A stretch of DNA of 64,000 bases, from positions 1,509,220-1,573,219 of the forward strand of contig MJCC01000001.1 of the NCBI GenBank assembly GCA_001766655.1, written 5' to 3'. Below the pieces are notes generated by a model. That model made no database searches. It was not told where the DNA came from and saw only the letters and a list, made by a program, of their open reading frames with translations. Position 1 is the first letter of the stretch. Each line of letters begins with the position of its first letter. The position numbers and the translations under genes are program-made. This stretch comes from Phytomonas francai. Taxonomy: Eukaryota; Euglenozoa; Kinetoplastea; Trypanosomatida; Trypanosomatidae. Positions 20,912 through 30,767 of this stretch are shown piece by piece.

Positions 20912-21826
20912 TTAATTTGAACCAGCAAGCCGTTGTCTAAGATGGGCGACACGTTCTGTTATAGCATCTACATTACGCAAAAGAGCGGTATTGTTTTGCT
21001 TCAGTATGCCCTCGAAGCTGCCCATGGCCTTCAACAGATTATCCAACTCTGCACTGAACTCCAATGAAGTTGTCCCTTCCAGCTCATCCAAGGTTCTAGA
21101 CCGACCCAAGGCGTCCTCAATGGCGGGGGCTATAAGGTGGATTCGATCAAGCAATGTAGCAAACTCATTTGTCAATTTCTTTGCATCGGCGACGCATGCT
21201 CTAAATTTGATCACGTTGCCGATCACACCCTCGGCATTATTGCTGTCAAAGAAGCGACGAGGAAAAGGCTCTTGGTCGAGAAGTTCACGCACCTCACCCC
21301 ACTCATGGGCCTTCCTCAGTGCTCTGTGTGCTCGAGCCTGCAAAATATCAACCCCCTCGTTGTTTATAAGCCACGCGTAGCTGTCAGACCTCGTGGAGTC
21401 CATTCCGTCGTGCTGTATGATGGATAGAGAGTTCATAAGTGCCGCGCACTCGGAGTGTATCTCTCGCAGGGTGCGGGACGCGCGCATAGACGGTTGTATT
21501 TTTCCTAAAAAACCGCATAAAAACTCCGATCTCTCATCGGGAATGCCGAGGTCCTCACTTTTTGCTTGAGTAAACATTGGGATCGTAGGCACCACAAGAC
21601 GTGGTGGTGCATCAATGGAAAATGCTTCCTTTAACTGCCTGAGTGCATCCATGCGATCCCACATTCTTGGTGGAAGAGATGTAGGGGGCATAGTAGAATC
21701 CAAAATAATGCTTTGCGGTGGGGTGATTGACACGGACGGAGCAGGGACGGCGTCACTTGATACAAGCATACCATGACCCTCGAAAACATCCTGGGGGGTA
21801 ATGCATAGCCTTCTAAGATTTTGCAT
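20912..21826 (-). CDS. Conserved-type hypothetical protein (304 aa), C-terminal helical bundle
   Basis: ATG at 21826 opens a 304-aa frame. Residues 1-65 are Pro/Ser-rich and probably disordered (PPQSIILDSTMPPTSLPP). From about residue 70 to the end it is helical with heptad-like patterns, suggesting a coiled-coil or helical-bundle subunit of a larger complex. I do not recognise the family. It sits between CEP131 and the EF-hand CaaX gene; co-transcription alone does not imply a shared role. Confidence 0.8.
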   Translation of the reverse strand: MQNLRRLCITPQDVFEGHGMLVSSDAVPAPSVSITPPQSIILDSTMPPTSLPPRMWDRMDALRQLKEAFSIDAPPRLVVPTIPMFTQAKSEDLGIPDERSEFLCGFLGKIQPSMRASRTLREIHSECAALMNSLSIIQHDGMDSTRSDSYAWLINNEGVDILQARAHRALRKAHEWGEVRELLDQEPFPRRFFDSNNAEGVIGNVIKFRACVADAKKLTNEFATLLDRIHLIAPAIEDALGRSRTLDELEGTTSLEFSAELDNLLKAMGSFEGILKQNNTALLRNVDAITERVAHLRQRLAGSN

Positions 21827-22193
21827 TGTATCCTATAGAGCGAATATAACGAATCGAATGCAAGTGGAATAGAGAAAAGAAAGGTGAGGGATAGCGTCCC
21901 GAAGTTTTCATTCACTCACACACAAATATATATATATATATAATACCCATCCGATAAGTTACTCTAAAAGAAGAAAACGCAATCACAAATGAATATTATT
22001 TCTATTGAAGTTGTTGTTCGTCAAACTGTATCCAGTGACTACAATATGTCGGTATTTAAAGATTCCTCTCGTGAAGTAAAGAAGAAAATAAGCAAAGTGA
22101 AAGCTCCAATTTTGAAGAAATACTAGCAGGCAGATATATGGTTATATACAAGAAATATAAATATACAACATAAGAGTGCTATTCCTTCAATAT
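21827..22193. other. Intergenic spacer with (TA)n microsatellite
   Basis: The spacer contains a (TA)n run around 21927-21941 and is otherwise AT-rich. I see no gene. Confidence 0.55.
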
Positions 22194-24092
22194 TCATGAC
22201 ATCAAGAGGGTCCGATGTCGCTGAAGTTCTTGATCCCGCACCTTAATCGTTTCCTGTAAAGCAAGAATTTGTTCGCCTTGGGTATGAATGTTGTTATCCT
22301 TTCTGGTCATGGCTACTAAAACGCGCTCATTGATGTGGTTTAGCTCAGCATGATGCCTCTGCTCCATGTTACTTTGCTCTATTTCAAAACGATTTCGCTC
22401 TGCTTGAAGCTCGCGCTTAAGTGCATCTGTTTGTGCCTGGAGTTCACATGCCTCATTGACATGCTGTGTCTCTACCTCATTGAGTTTTGTACGCCAAGCA
22501 TTATCTAAAATGCTCATTTTGGAATCGTACTGTGATCGAATTCGGGTTTCAATTGCTTTTATATGCTGCTCCGAAAGATTGCACACCTCGCGCATGCTTT
22601 CAATTTCCTTCTCCTTCTCTTTCTTAGCAGCAAGCGCGGCTTTCACCTGCTCACGAATCAGTTCCAGTTCCACACGTAGTCGTTCGTTCTCATTTTGAAG
22701 CTGCCCGTACCGCTCCCTAAGGAGGTCATCTGCGCCACGGGAAGAGTTTAACAGACGCATCTGCTCAGCTTTAAGCTGCTGTGTCACTTCAAGAATCGCT
22801 GCATCGCGCTCGATTTCAAATTTCTTTCGAAGCTCATTTTCTTTTGCGTGCAAATGCCGGGCATTTTGCTCCTCCGCCGCTTTTTCACGACAACTGAACT
22901 CGAGCATCAGCTTCTCCTTGAGGTTCTCCAACATGGTATTGGACTCTCCAGTCACGCGCGCCACCCCCTGCGCGACGGCCTCGTGGAAACCAGCCCTCTC
23001 TTTTGTGAGGGTCGCTTGGAGCTCGAGCACCTCCCGGCCCAGCCGCTCGATCTCGCGCTGCATGGTGCTCTTTTGGTCCTCGAAGAAGGACTCCATCTGT
23101 TGGCACTTGGCCTTTTCGCTGCGCTGGTCCTCGCTGAGCTGACGCCGTGCCCGCCCCAGCTCCTCCTCCAGCCGCACCTGAAAGGCTTGCTGCTCGCGCC
23201 GGAGCGCGGCCTCGGCGTCGCGCTGGAGCCTCGACTTGAGCTCCTCCACCGAGGCGTCCTTCGCGGCGATGACCTCGTCGCGCTGGCGGAGCTCGTTCTC
23301 GAAGTCCTCGCGTAGACGCGCCTTTTCGGCCTTGTGGCGGTTGAGCAGCAGCACGATATCGGGCTCCAGCGACTGCAGCGTCGTCTCCTTGATGCGTTTG
23401 GCCTCCGCCAGCTTCCACTTCTCCCGCGAGGCCTGCTCCCGGGCCTGCCACTTCGCCTTCAGCGAGGAGATCGTCGCGGCATTCGCGGACTCCAGCTTGC
23501 GGTGCTCCGCCTCGCGGTTGGCAAGCTCGCTGCGGAGCTGCAAGGAGAGCGCCTCAACACTCTTATCGAGGTGCTCCTTCTCCTTCGTGAGGGTCGCTAT
23601 TTGTTGGGAGCTCTTTTTCTTGTGCTCCGAAAACTCTTGCTTAAGTTCGGCTATATCCTTCTTGAAGTTGGCCTTCATTTCATTTCGACGTGCCTCCTCT
23701 TGACCTCGCCAACCTTCCAGACGCTTCCGAAGCTCCTCATTCTCACGATGAAGCTCGTCCTTCTCGAATTTGAGCCTTTCAATTTTGTTCTTGATTCCCA
23801 AGTACGTTGCTTGAGCATTTTCTGACCCTTCATGAGCCTGCATCAACAGCTCAGTAGGGGAAATTGAAGCTGAGTTGGTCTTTTTTCGCTCCCCTCGAAG
23901 TGAGGGGGATTCGATATTGGTGTTCTGATATAGGGTGGAGCGGGTGAGGGGGAGTCCTGAGAGACTGGGTGTAGCATAGCCATTACTCGCAGCCGCGCCA
24001 TCCAAGTAAGACAAAATATTCGCTACTTTCGCCTCGTTGATTTCGCGCAAGTCCGAACAGCTGCTGAAGTGGTCGTTGACTGATTGCTGCAT
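22194..24092 (-). CDS. CEP131: CEP131/AZI1 family centriolar-satellite and basal-body protein
   Basis: The 632-aa protein has a short Ser/Thr-rich head (1-95), then almost unbroken coiled coil. The diagnostic block is at residues about 222-255: REKWKLAEAKRIKETTL followed by SLEPDI and an HK-rich helix. It corresponds closely to the conserved REKW..EAKRIKE.T..GLEP.I segment of animal CEP131. The end (VAMTRKDNNI...ALQETIKVRDQELQRH) matches the family C-terminus, where a ..ALARKEEAV.. helix precedes the last coil. CEP131 proteins localise to centriolar satellites and the ciliary transition zone and are needed for cilium or flagellum assembly. Animal homologues are longer (about 1000 aa), mainly by N-terminal extension. 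The middle (about 22.9-23.6 kb) is much more GC-rich than the ends. Confidence 0.85.
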   Translation of the reverse strand: MQQSVNDHFSSCSDLREINEAKVANILSYLDGAAASNGYATPSLSGLPLTRSTLYQNTNIESPSLRGERKKTNSASISPTELLMQAHEGSENAQATYLGIKNKIERLKFEKDELHRENEELRKRLEGWRGQEEARRNEMKANFKKDIAELKQEFSEHKKKSSQQIATLTKEKEHLDKSVEALSLQLRSELANREAEHRKLESANAATISSLKAKWQAREQASREKWKLAEAKRIKETTLQSLEPDIVLLLNRHKAEKARLREDFENELRQRDEVIAAKDASVEELKSRLQRDAEAALRREQQAFQVRLEEELGRARRQLSEDQRSEKAKCQQMESFFEDQKSTMQREIERLGREVLELQATLTKERAGFHEAVAQGVARVTGESNTMLENLKEKLMLEFSCREKAAEEQNARHLHAKENELRKKFEIERDAAILEVTQQLKAEQMRLLNSSRGADDLLRERYGQLQNENERLRVELELIREQVKAALAAKKEKEKEIESMREVCNLSEQHIKAIETRIRSQYDSKMSILDNAWRTKLNEVETQHVNEACELQAQTDALKRELQAERNRFEIEQSNMEQRHHAELNHINERVLVAMTRKDNNIHTQGEQILALQETIKVRDQELQRHRTLLMS

Positions 24093-24843
24093 GAGCAGAG
24101 GGAGTTAGCAGCAAAGTACCCACCTCAATATAATGTAATTATCTATGTATATGCCTATCTAGGTGTTTATCTAGTTGTGCACTTTCTATAATAGACCAAT
24201 AAACCAGTCTATCAAACAGGGAGTAAAAAAAAAGAAGTCTCCAATCCTTGTGTGCACCTTCTCATTGCTGTTAGCGTCCAGATATTTTATCCGAGCATTG
24301 GCAGTGACAAATTCAAAAGAAAATTTGTACGGAAAAAACTATCCTGACTACTATATTCAGTAAAAAACTTCCGTTCCTAGCCCTAAATATTGGCTTAGAG
24401 ATACCGAATAAAAGAAACAAATCCTTGCGGCCAGCCTACAAAAATTTTCCTTCAGGGGCAAACCATATGTTACTCATTCGTTGATATGAGAAGCGCAGCG
24501 TTGAAAGCAATAAAGTTGAAAAAAAACTTTTACAAGGTCTTAAATTCGCAAGCAATTAGGATCGAAAAGATTATTATTCGGGTGAAGAATCTAGCTGTGC
24601 TGAAACGGATTCTTCTAAAATAGATCAACTTTTTTCTATGACATAAAAATGGGAGTCTATTCATGAGTCTATACACTGGCTACATCATAAAAAGAAATGA
24701 GCCTATGTCATTTTAAAAATTGAGGGAAGATGTGTTCACGATTTCCTTGTGACAGTCATGCTTGTACGATAGGTGCCTTTGCTCACCATTAGAAATGGTT
24801 ATTGCACGAGAGAAAATAATAATAATAATAATAGTGATAAACA
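24093..24843. other. Intergenic spacer
   Basis: About 750 bases lie between PMS1 and CEP131. It is AT-rich, with an (AAT)n-like run at 24817-24832 just past the PMS1 stop. I see no convincing gene. Confidence 0.55.
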
Positions 24844-27279
24844 TTAGGACGACAATTCCGTATTGGGTTCCTTCAAGTGCTGGATATTGCACAAGTGCCG
24901 CATTGTCGGCCGCCCGTGAGGACACGCCCATGGTTGTTCAATTTCGCTCAATCGATTCAGAATAGTGCGCATTGTGGACTCAGACAGTGCGGTGCCAATC
25001 ATTATACTACCGCGGCACGCCTTCGTTGCCATAGAGTGCCACACAGCTCGCAGGGGTTGTTTGATGGAGCCATAGCGTACCAGCTGCTGAATAAGCTCGA
25101 GGACGTCAGTCGCATTCACGACATCGTAGGGCAAGACCGGAATTGAGCAGACGAGAAGCTTAGTCACCGAATCACCTCGTTTGACTTGAAACCCATGCAG
25201 TTTGAGGTGATCGCCATGCTCCAGCGCCAGTTCCACCTCCTCTGCGTTCATCGGCACTGGTACTGGCGCCACGAGCGGCTGTGGCTTCGCCATGTATGCC
25301 TGCATAAGTCGCTCATAGTTGTACTTTTCATCCGACGCATGCTGATCAATCACAAAGAGATCGGTGCCAAGCGTGGCCATGATGAAACCATGATTAAATT
25401 GGCCGATTATTCGCATTTCCTTAAAGGATATCTTATGGAAAAAAATTTCCAGTTCCTTCGATGTTTGCTCCTGAAAGTTGGAAAAGGCTTTCCGACGAGC
25501 CTTAGGGACGCGTGTATGTGGGAGCACATCCTCATGATCTTTTTTGGAATTTCTGGGCAGCAGATTTCTTCTCGCCAAGTTTTCCCATGAGGGAAAGGCC
25601 ACAGAAGTGGTAATCGATCCCTTTTCACGTGCTTGGTTCATATTGTCCGAAAGAATAATGAACTCATCGCTCTCCGAGTGCGAGTCAGTTAGTCCCTCCC
25701 CCTCAACTCTTTGGCGTTTAGATGTGGGTAGAGGTCCGTCCTCCTCGGTTTCGTTTGGTACGCTTGTTTCAGTATGCTCTGGATCGCCCTCTGAAGCCCC
25801 GTCCTTCTCAATACTAATAAGAGGACTGCAACTTCCATCAGGGATGCTACCCTTTTCCTCTATATCCTCATCGGAGACAAACAACGCCGAACCAATATCC
25901 TCTAAAGCATTATTAGTTGTTGATTGAAGGTCCGAAGCATCTGCATCGGCTGTCTTCGAATATAAAAAGGGGCTGAGCTTGGTAAATTCTATGCAAGCAC
26001 TGGGTTCACCATGCGGCATCATCTCGGATGGTGAATCCTTCTTTTTGAAGATGTACTCAGTAAAGGAGGTGGAGGAAACCGGTGTGAGGATCTGCCTCGT
26101 GGCGTTTGTGGCTTGAAGATGAGCCGCATGGGTGCGCGCGATCCGCGCCTCTCGGGTCATTTCAATACTTTCGGAGGCGGTACGGAACTCGTTGAGGGCT
26201 ATTTCGCGTACTTCGTCAGCCATTTTTTCTTCATCGATCATGACAACTTTGCGTTTGTTAGGCGCAAGATTCACATCGTACCGGTAGCTATCCTTCATTG
26301 TGATCTGTAGGAAAAACTCCGCGGATAGCTTCTGCGAGGCGTTTGGAAGACATTGCGTGAAAGACTCATTAATCGCCTTTGCGAGGCGCGGTAGATCGAC
26401 CGGGCGGTTGTCGAGGGAAAAAATTTGGTGATCGGAGTTCATCCGCCCTCCGGACCCGACCTTCCCCACGAATCCGTCAATTCTGGCGAAGGAGCAGTCC
26501 CAGCTCACGCGCGCGAGACGCGACGCGCAGATCCCGCCGTAGGACTCCGTCAGGCTGCGCAGGAGGTCGTTCGAGCCGGTGAGCGAAAGGAGGGTCGCGA
26601 GGGCGCTCTCAGGGCCCTCCTGGTGCGCCACGAGGAGCCGAAGCCGCGGGTGCGAGACGGCGTACTGCCGAAGCAGGTGGAGGGCGCGCAGGAGCTGCTT
26701 GCGCGCGTTCCGCGCGAACTCGCGGTGGCGGACCGGGAGGGCGCGGAAAAGGTTCTCGGCGGTCACCACCGTCCCGATCGACTCCGGCGTCTGCGAGGCC
26801 TCGAGGCGGAGCTGGTGGGCCGCGTTGTCGTACACGAGCCGCACGGCACGCGGGAAGCAGCCCGCGTGCATCGTCTCAACCTTGACGTCGCTGACTTGCG
26901 CCAGCGAGTGCAAGGCCTCGCCGCGGAATCCTAGCGAGGGAGAGCCCTCGGACGGCTCGAACGCCGCCGCGATCGCCAGGCTAGTCCCTTTGGCGGGCCC
27001 GAGTTTCGTGGTTGCGCGGCTTATTAGCAGAGGCGTTTCGGCCCCATCTGCGATCCCGTGCGCGTTGGCTGCATCCAGAACACCGGGCAGCGGGATCCCA
27101 CGTCCATCATCCTCAACTATAATCTTAGTCAGACCATAATTGTAAAGTCGGATGGTAACCGTCCGCGCGTCCGCGTCAAGGCTATTCTCCAATAACTCTT
27201 TCAACACGCTTGTCAAATCAGTAATAACCTGCCCGGCACTAATTTTTCGAGCACTTGCGGCATCTATTCTCCTGATCAT
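24844..27279 (-). CDS. PMS1: DNA mismatch repair protein PMS1 (MutL homologue)
   Basis: This 811-aa protein is the MutL-alpha subunit that pairs with MLH1 and nicks DNA during mismatch repair in the nucleus. The N-terminal GHKL ATPase is clear: KELLENSLDAD (motif I, near residues 28-38), EDDGRGIP, and GFRGEALHSLAQ. A variable acidic linker (about 400-600) separates it from the C-terminal endonuclease/dimer domain. That domain carries the metal-binding signature DQHASDEKYNYE (residues 645-656, matching DQHA-x2-E-x4-E), then ACRGSIMIG (about 754-762) and CPHGRP (about 786-791). All endonuclease motifs look intact, so the protein should be active. ATG at 27279 is the natural start (MIRRIDAASARKISAGQVI). 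Confidence 0.97.
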   Translation of the reverse strand: MIRRIDAASARKISAGQVITDLTSVLKELLENSLDADARTVTIRLYNYGLTKIIVEDDGRGIPLPGVLDAANAHGIADGAETPLLISRATTKLGPAKGTSLAIAAAFEPSEGSPSLGFRGEALHSLAQVSDVKVETMHAGCFPRAVRLVYDNAAHQLRLEASQTPESIGTVVTAENLFRALPVRHREFARNARKQLLRALHLLRQYAVSHPRLRLLVAHQEGPESALATLLSLTGSNDLLRSLTESYGGICASRLARVSWDCSFARIDGFVGKVGSGGRMNSDHQIFSLDNRPVDLPRLAKAINESFTQCLPNASQKLSAEFFLQITMKDSYRYDVNLAPNKRKVVMIDEEKMADEVREIALNEFRTASESIEMTREARIARTHAAHLQATNATRQILTPVSSTSFTEYIFKKKDSPSEMMPHGEPSACIEFTKLSPFLYSKTADADASDLQSTTNNALEDIGSALFVSDEDIEEKGSIPDGSCSPLISIEKDGASEGDPEHTETSVPNETEEDGPLPTSKRQRVEGEGLTDSHSESDEFIILSDNMNQAREKGSITTSVAFPSWENLARRNLLPRNSKKDHEDVLPHTRVPKARRKAFSNFQEQTSKELEIFFHKISFKEMRIIGQFNHGFIMATLGTDLFVIDQHASDEKYNYERLMQAYMAKPQPLVAPVPVPMNAEEVELALEHGDHLKLHGFQVKRGDSVTKLLVCSIPVLPYDVVNATDVLELIQQLVRYGSIKQPLRAVWHSMATKACRGSIMIGTALSESTMRTILNRLSEIEQPWACPHGRPTMRHLCNIQHLKEPNTELSS

Positions 27280-27475
27280 AGCAGCCCTTTGGTTGTTGCT
27301 TTAAGAAGAGTTATGGATGGGAAAGACACATGGAAAGCATAACAATATTTTAAAAGGCATCCAATGTTATGAACCGAGAGCACCCTCTTTCTAGTTCGTT
27401 TCGTGAATGAATTATTTACTTATAAAAATGAACAAGATAATCTGTTGCGTCAAAATAGCACCATGCGTAGCCAGT

Positions 27476-27907
27476 TTAGTCCATCTCCTGCATGGCCATG
27501 TCCGCCGCGGTGACCTTGCCCTTTCCTTTATCGCTGTTCACGAGGCGGTCCTTGCGCTCGAGGATGGCCTTGCGGTGGTTGGTCAGCTTCAGCTTCGTGA
27601 TCTCGACGTTGGAGGGGTGGATGCCGACGGGCACCGTGGAGCCGTTCGCCTTCTCCCGGTTCACCTTGTCCACGTGGATCACCCACTTGAGGCGGTAGCA
27701 CGCCGTCACCTTGCCCTCGCGGCCCTTAAAGGAGCCCCGCTTGACGAGCACCTCGTCGTCCTTGCGCACCGGCATCGCCCGTACGTTGTACTTCGCACGC
27801 AGCTCCTTGGAGAGTGGGGCGCTCATGAGGATGCGGCGCACGTGGCTGGGCGCCTGGAAGTGCGCGCGGCGGGCCTTGCGGCGGGATCCACACTTGATAC
27901 TGACCAT
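27476..27907 (-). CDS. RPL26: 60S ribosomal protein L26 (uL24)
   Basis: The 143-aa protein matches eukaryotic L26: a basic N-terminus ([23 protein letters not shown]) and the KOW motif region [22 protein letters not shown] segment [14 protein letters not shown] follows, and the tail is Lys/Asp-rich. uL24 sits near the polypeptide exit tunnel and helps early 23S/28S-type rRNA folding. The gene is visibly GC-rich with biased codons, as expected for a highly expressed gene. It is followed downstream by PMS1 with a spacer of under 200 bases. Confidence 0.97.
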   Translation of the reverse strand: MVSIKCGSRRKARRAHFQAPSHVRRILMSAPLSKELRAKYNVRAMPVRKDDEVLVKRGSFKGREGKVTACYRLKWVIHVDKVNREKANGSTVPVGIHPSNVEITKLKLTNHRKAILERKDRLVNSDKGKGKVTAADMAMQEMD

Positions 27908-28001
27908 GACTGCTGTTTATGCGCACTACAAACGGGAAAAAAGAGAATGAGAAATAATCGATTTAAAAACATGGAGATTTGCACATTCAGAGAATCCTTG
28001 G

Positions 28002-28040
<39 letters not shown>

Positions 28041-28237
28041 AAAAACGTTAATGCGTCTTACAGTTCTGCTGTTATCGTCAATAATAATAAAAAGCAAAGT
28101 TCGCAATGGTACACTCTTACATACTTTTGCTTACGCAAAGCGGAGGCGAGAAATAAGTAACTGACGAACAGCCTGTCGGTTCTAACAACGGCTTTCTTAA
28201 AAGATAATAGCTCTATAATTTAGTGATGTCTTTCCCC
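27908..28237. other. Intergenic spacer with (TA)n microsatellite
   Basis: A (TA)n run of about 32 bases lies at 28004-28036, upstream of RPL26. No gene is seen. Confidence 0.6.
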
Positions 28238-29371
28238 TCACGAGTGGGTTGAGTTGTCAAATCGGCACGTCAGAAGAGACACATGAGTTTGTTCAAATGC
28301 TCGCTCGGCCTCGGAAGTGGACTTTTTAAGTGCCTCTTCGTCCTTCTTTAGCTTACTAATCGTTTTTTGCAATGTATTCAGTTGCTTTGCTTGATCTTGA
28401 ATAACTTTCGCACAACTTTTCACTTGGCTGAGAAGAAGTTCGCGTTGCTTGAAAGCCTGTTGTTCCGCTTTTTGGGCCTCGGCTAGCATTTTTTCAAGTT
28501 CCTTAACTTTAGTTTCCTCCAAAAACTCTTTCATGGACTGCTTATTTGCCTTCAGCTGAGCTTTTCGTTTAGGAAGCAAGCATGTGGAAGGTGTGCGAGG
28601 CTCCGTATGCATTTTCGATGCGCTGCAAGATCGTTCCTGCGTCGTCCCGATAGTACTATGTTCTTCTCTGAACTTCACACTCACGTCTCTTTGGATATTG
28701 TTGCTCACCACATGCGAAAGTGAGACACCGTTTAGGTTCAAAATCCAGGGGGCTACACTTTTAACTATCTTTTCCAGATCAAAGTGGTTTTGTGTAAGAG
28801 GGTTACCCTGAATAGTCAAATGACGCAAGTGGGGAAAGCTTGTTAGCACCTTCAGCTCACTAGACGTCACTAGTTTATTCTTGGACACATCAAGCTTGAC
28901 AAGCCCCTTAAGTGTGGATAACGAGGCTAAGTTCTCTAACGTATTCGACTGCAAATTAAGGCTGAGTAACGAACTTGGCAAGTTTCTTACACCAACTGAC
29001 GTTAAAGCATTATGCCCAACGTTGAGCTCTTCCAAAAACGGTAGAAAATGATCCAGCATGTCCAAGTATGTTAATTGGTTGTGAAAAAGATTTAGTTTCA
29101 CGAGAGCAGGTGGGAGGCTGCTACTTTGCAATGATGTAAGAGAATTAAAAGAAAGGTCTAACACCCTCAGTGTTGTGAGTGCTTCGCCCCCCATAAACCT
29201 ATGAATCGAATTTTTGGAAAGGTTAATAGTCCTGACACATGGCGCATGCTCAAGGAGCTTTGACAGAGTGCCTTCCATTTTGTTGGAGGACTCTGGGAAG
29301 CCCTCTAACTCTTTGCTAATTGCGGACGCATCAAAAATACAAAGTCCTTTATGAGAAAAATCGAGATCCAT
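28238..29371 (-). CDS. Leucine-rich repeat protein with C-terminal coiled coil
   Basis: The 377-aa protein has about six LRRs at residues 45-215, of the 21-23 residue SDS22-like type (for example LRVLDLSFNSLTSL, LEELNVGHNALTSV and LVKLDVSKNKLV). An LRR-cap-like segment near 185-215 (HLTIQGNPL..VAPWILNLNGV) closes them. A basic linker follows, then a coiled coil at about 270-360. This LRR plus coiled-coil design is common among axonemal and basal-body proteins (for example LRRC and CEP97-like proteins), but I cannot name an orthologue. LRR proteins of this class bind partners and have no enzymatic role. Confidence 0.9.
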   Translation of the reverse strand: MDLDFSHKGLCIFDASAISKELEGFPESSNKMEGTLSKLLEHAPCVRTINLSKNSIHRFMGGEALTTLRVLDLSFNSLTSLQSSSLPPALVKLNLFHNQLTYLDMLDHFLPFLEELNVGHNALTSVGVRNLPSSLLSLNLQSNTLENLASLSTLKGLVKLDVSKNKLVTSSELKVLTSFPHLRHLTIQGNPLTQNHFDLEKIVKSVAPWILNLNGVSLSHVVSNNIQRDVSVKFREEHSTIGTTQERSCSASKMHTEPRTPSTCLLPKRKAQLKANKQSMKEFLEETKVKELEKMLAEAQKAEQQAFKQRELLLSQVKSCAKVIQDQAKQLNTLQKTISKLKKDEEALKKSTSEAERAFEQTHVSLLTCRFDNSTHS

Positions 29372-29675
29372 AGTCTTATCTACTTTTGATGTTCTTGCTT
29401 AACCTACATCATTCTGTATAAACCCCATAAGACGTGAGCACCGAAAAACACCACAAGGCAAAAACAGAAGGTTGTATTCACACACACGCAAGAGTCTAGA
29501 CTCATCAAGGGTCTTTTTATTAAAGGCACAGAAGGCTTGGCGTGCGGAGAAACCACGACACAGCCAAAATTAAGAAAGCGTAATATTATACAAGCTTGTG
29601 TTATTACCACTAGCAGATGTGCAGGGGGTTACACCCCCTCCCCCCCCCCCTTTTTTTTCCCATCAAAGAGCAGTC
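29372..29675. other. Intergenic spacer with poly(C)/poly(T) and a small G5/C5 hairpin
   Basis: Just downstream of the RCL1 stop the plus strand carries CCCCCTCCCCCCCCCCC followed by T8 (about 29635-29658). A short inverted repeat GGGGG-ttaca-CCCCC overlaps it at about 29624-29638. On the transcribed strand this is a G-rich tract in the RCL1 3' UTR. No gene is seen. Confidence 0.6.
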
Positions 29676-30767
29676 TCAGCTCGATCTCTTCCACATGTTC
29701 ACGAGATCTGAGCCAAAACACGTAATTAAGTTAGTTGGAGGAAACTTTCTCCCGGCGAAAGACTCCTCTTCTCTCTGACCAAACGTCACACCAAAGAAAG
29801 ACTGCATCAGAACCATTATCGAAACGGCCCCAGGTGTGAGCTTACCGAAGCGCAAGGACGACGGTGCGTTGCTGGAGGCGATGCCCATGAGCAGCAACAC
29901 CATCATCTGGTGATGCCCGTCCACGCAGCCGCCTTCGTAGATCTGATCGCACAGCAGCTCGGCCACGCGCCGGCCAACTTCCTCGGGTGCCTCGCCAGCG
30001 CGGGCGACGGTTTCCTGCGAGATCAGGCAGCGCTCCGCGGTCGTCTCGGCGACGAGCATCACACCGTACCCGCTGCTGACCGCTTTCCGCGCGGGGCCGC
30101 CCCCGTCGACGTCGGTGACGACGTACACGTCGGGGATTAAATTCAGCAAAAGCCCCTTCGCCGTCGTCGCCGCGCGCTGCGGGAGGTCCGGGGCGGTCCG
30201 GCAGCCAAAGGCGATCCCGCGGACGCGCCGGACCCGCCCGCGGGACTCGCTGACGGCCGCGCTCAGCTTGCGCAGGCTCTTCACCTCGAGGACGACGGCG
30301 CCGCCGCCGTCCGGGGCGGCCCCGCGCGCGATTGTGCGCACGCTGCACTCCACGCCGAAGAGCCGGAGCCAGCGGGTGGTGACCGTGCGGAAGGTGTCGA
30401 CGGAGAGGTCGAGCGCCCCCTGCGTCGCCCCGACGAAGGTCACGCGGGAGTCGAACTTGGCGAAGGGCAGCAGCAGCACGGCGGCCTCCATGGCGTAGGT
30501 GACACAGCGCGCGGCGGGCACCTCGTGCGAGAAGACCCCGCCGAGGATCATGCCCGGGTTGAAGAGCAGGGTCGTGTTGTGCTCCTGCGTCTGAAAGGTC
30601 GAGCCGCTGGTGATTCGGTCGATGAACTTGAGGAAGTTGGCCTCGTAGAGCTGGATCCCGATAGGATCTGTGTCACGATGAATGTTGGTCAGACGTAGTG
30701 GCTTCTTTGACAGGATGCTGCAGACAATATTGTGCCGCAAGAGACTGGCACCTTCCGAGGAGTGCAT
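29676..30767 (-). CDS. RCL1: RNA 3'-terminal phosphate cyclase-like protein RCL1
   Basis: The 363-aa protein belongs to the RtcA/RCL1 fold. Supporting segments are the N-terminal LRHNIVCSILSKKPLRLTNI, the FNPGMILGG block, IAFGCRTAPDLP, the DVYVVTDVDGGGPA segment, and CVDGHHQMMVLLLMGI near residue 285. In other eukaryotes RCL1 is nucleolar, binds BMS1 and is required for processing at the A0/A1/A2 sites of pre-18S rRNA; it has lost cyclase activity. The RCL1-type sequence and the absence of an RtcA-like active-site context favour RCL1 over a true cyclase. The centre of the gene (about 29.9-30.66 kb) is strikingly GC-rich, while both ends match the AT-richer surroundings. Confidence 0.93.
   Translation of the reverse strand: MHSSEGASLLRHNIVCSILSKKPLRLTNIHRDTDPIGIQLYEANFLKFIDRITSGSTFQTQEHNTTLLFNPGMILGGVFSHEVPAARCVTYAMEAAVLLLPFAKFDSRVTFVGATQGALDLSVDTFRTVTTRWLRLFGVECSVRTIARGAAPDGGGAVVLEVKSLRKLSAAVSESRGRVRRVRGIAFGCRTAPDLPQRAATTAKGLLLNLIPDVYVVTDVDGGGPARKAVSSGYGVMLVAETTAERCLISQETVARAGEAPEEVGRRVAELLCDQIYEGGCVDGHHQMMVLLLMGIASSNAPSSLRFGKLTPGAVSIMVLMQSFFGVTFGQREEESFAGRKFPPTNLITCFGSDLVNMWKRSS

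Noticed and set aside
22848..23825. Long plus-strand frames of 155-163 aa in the CEP131 region
   Set aside because: They are antisense shadows of the GC-rich coiled-coil gene; low-complexity Leu/Ser composition and no independent features.
29842..30348. 168-aa minus frame inside RCL1
   Set aside because: An alternative frame of the GC-rich core of RCL1, Arg/Gly-rich without a fold; RCL1 itself is unambiguous.
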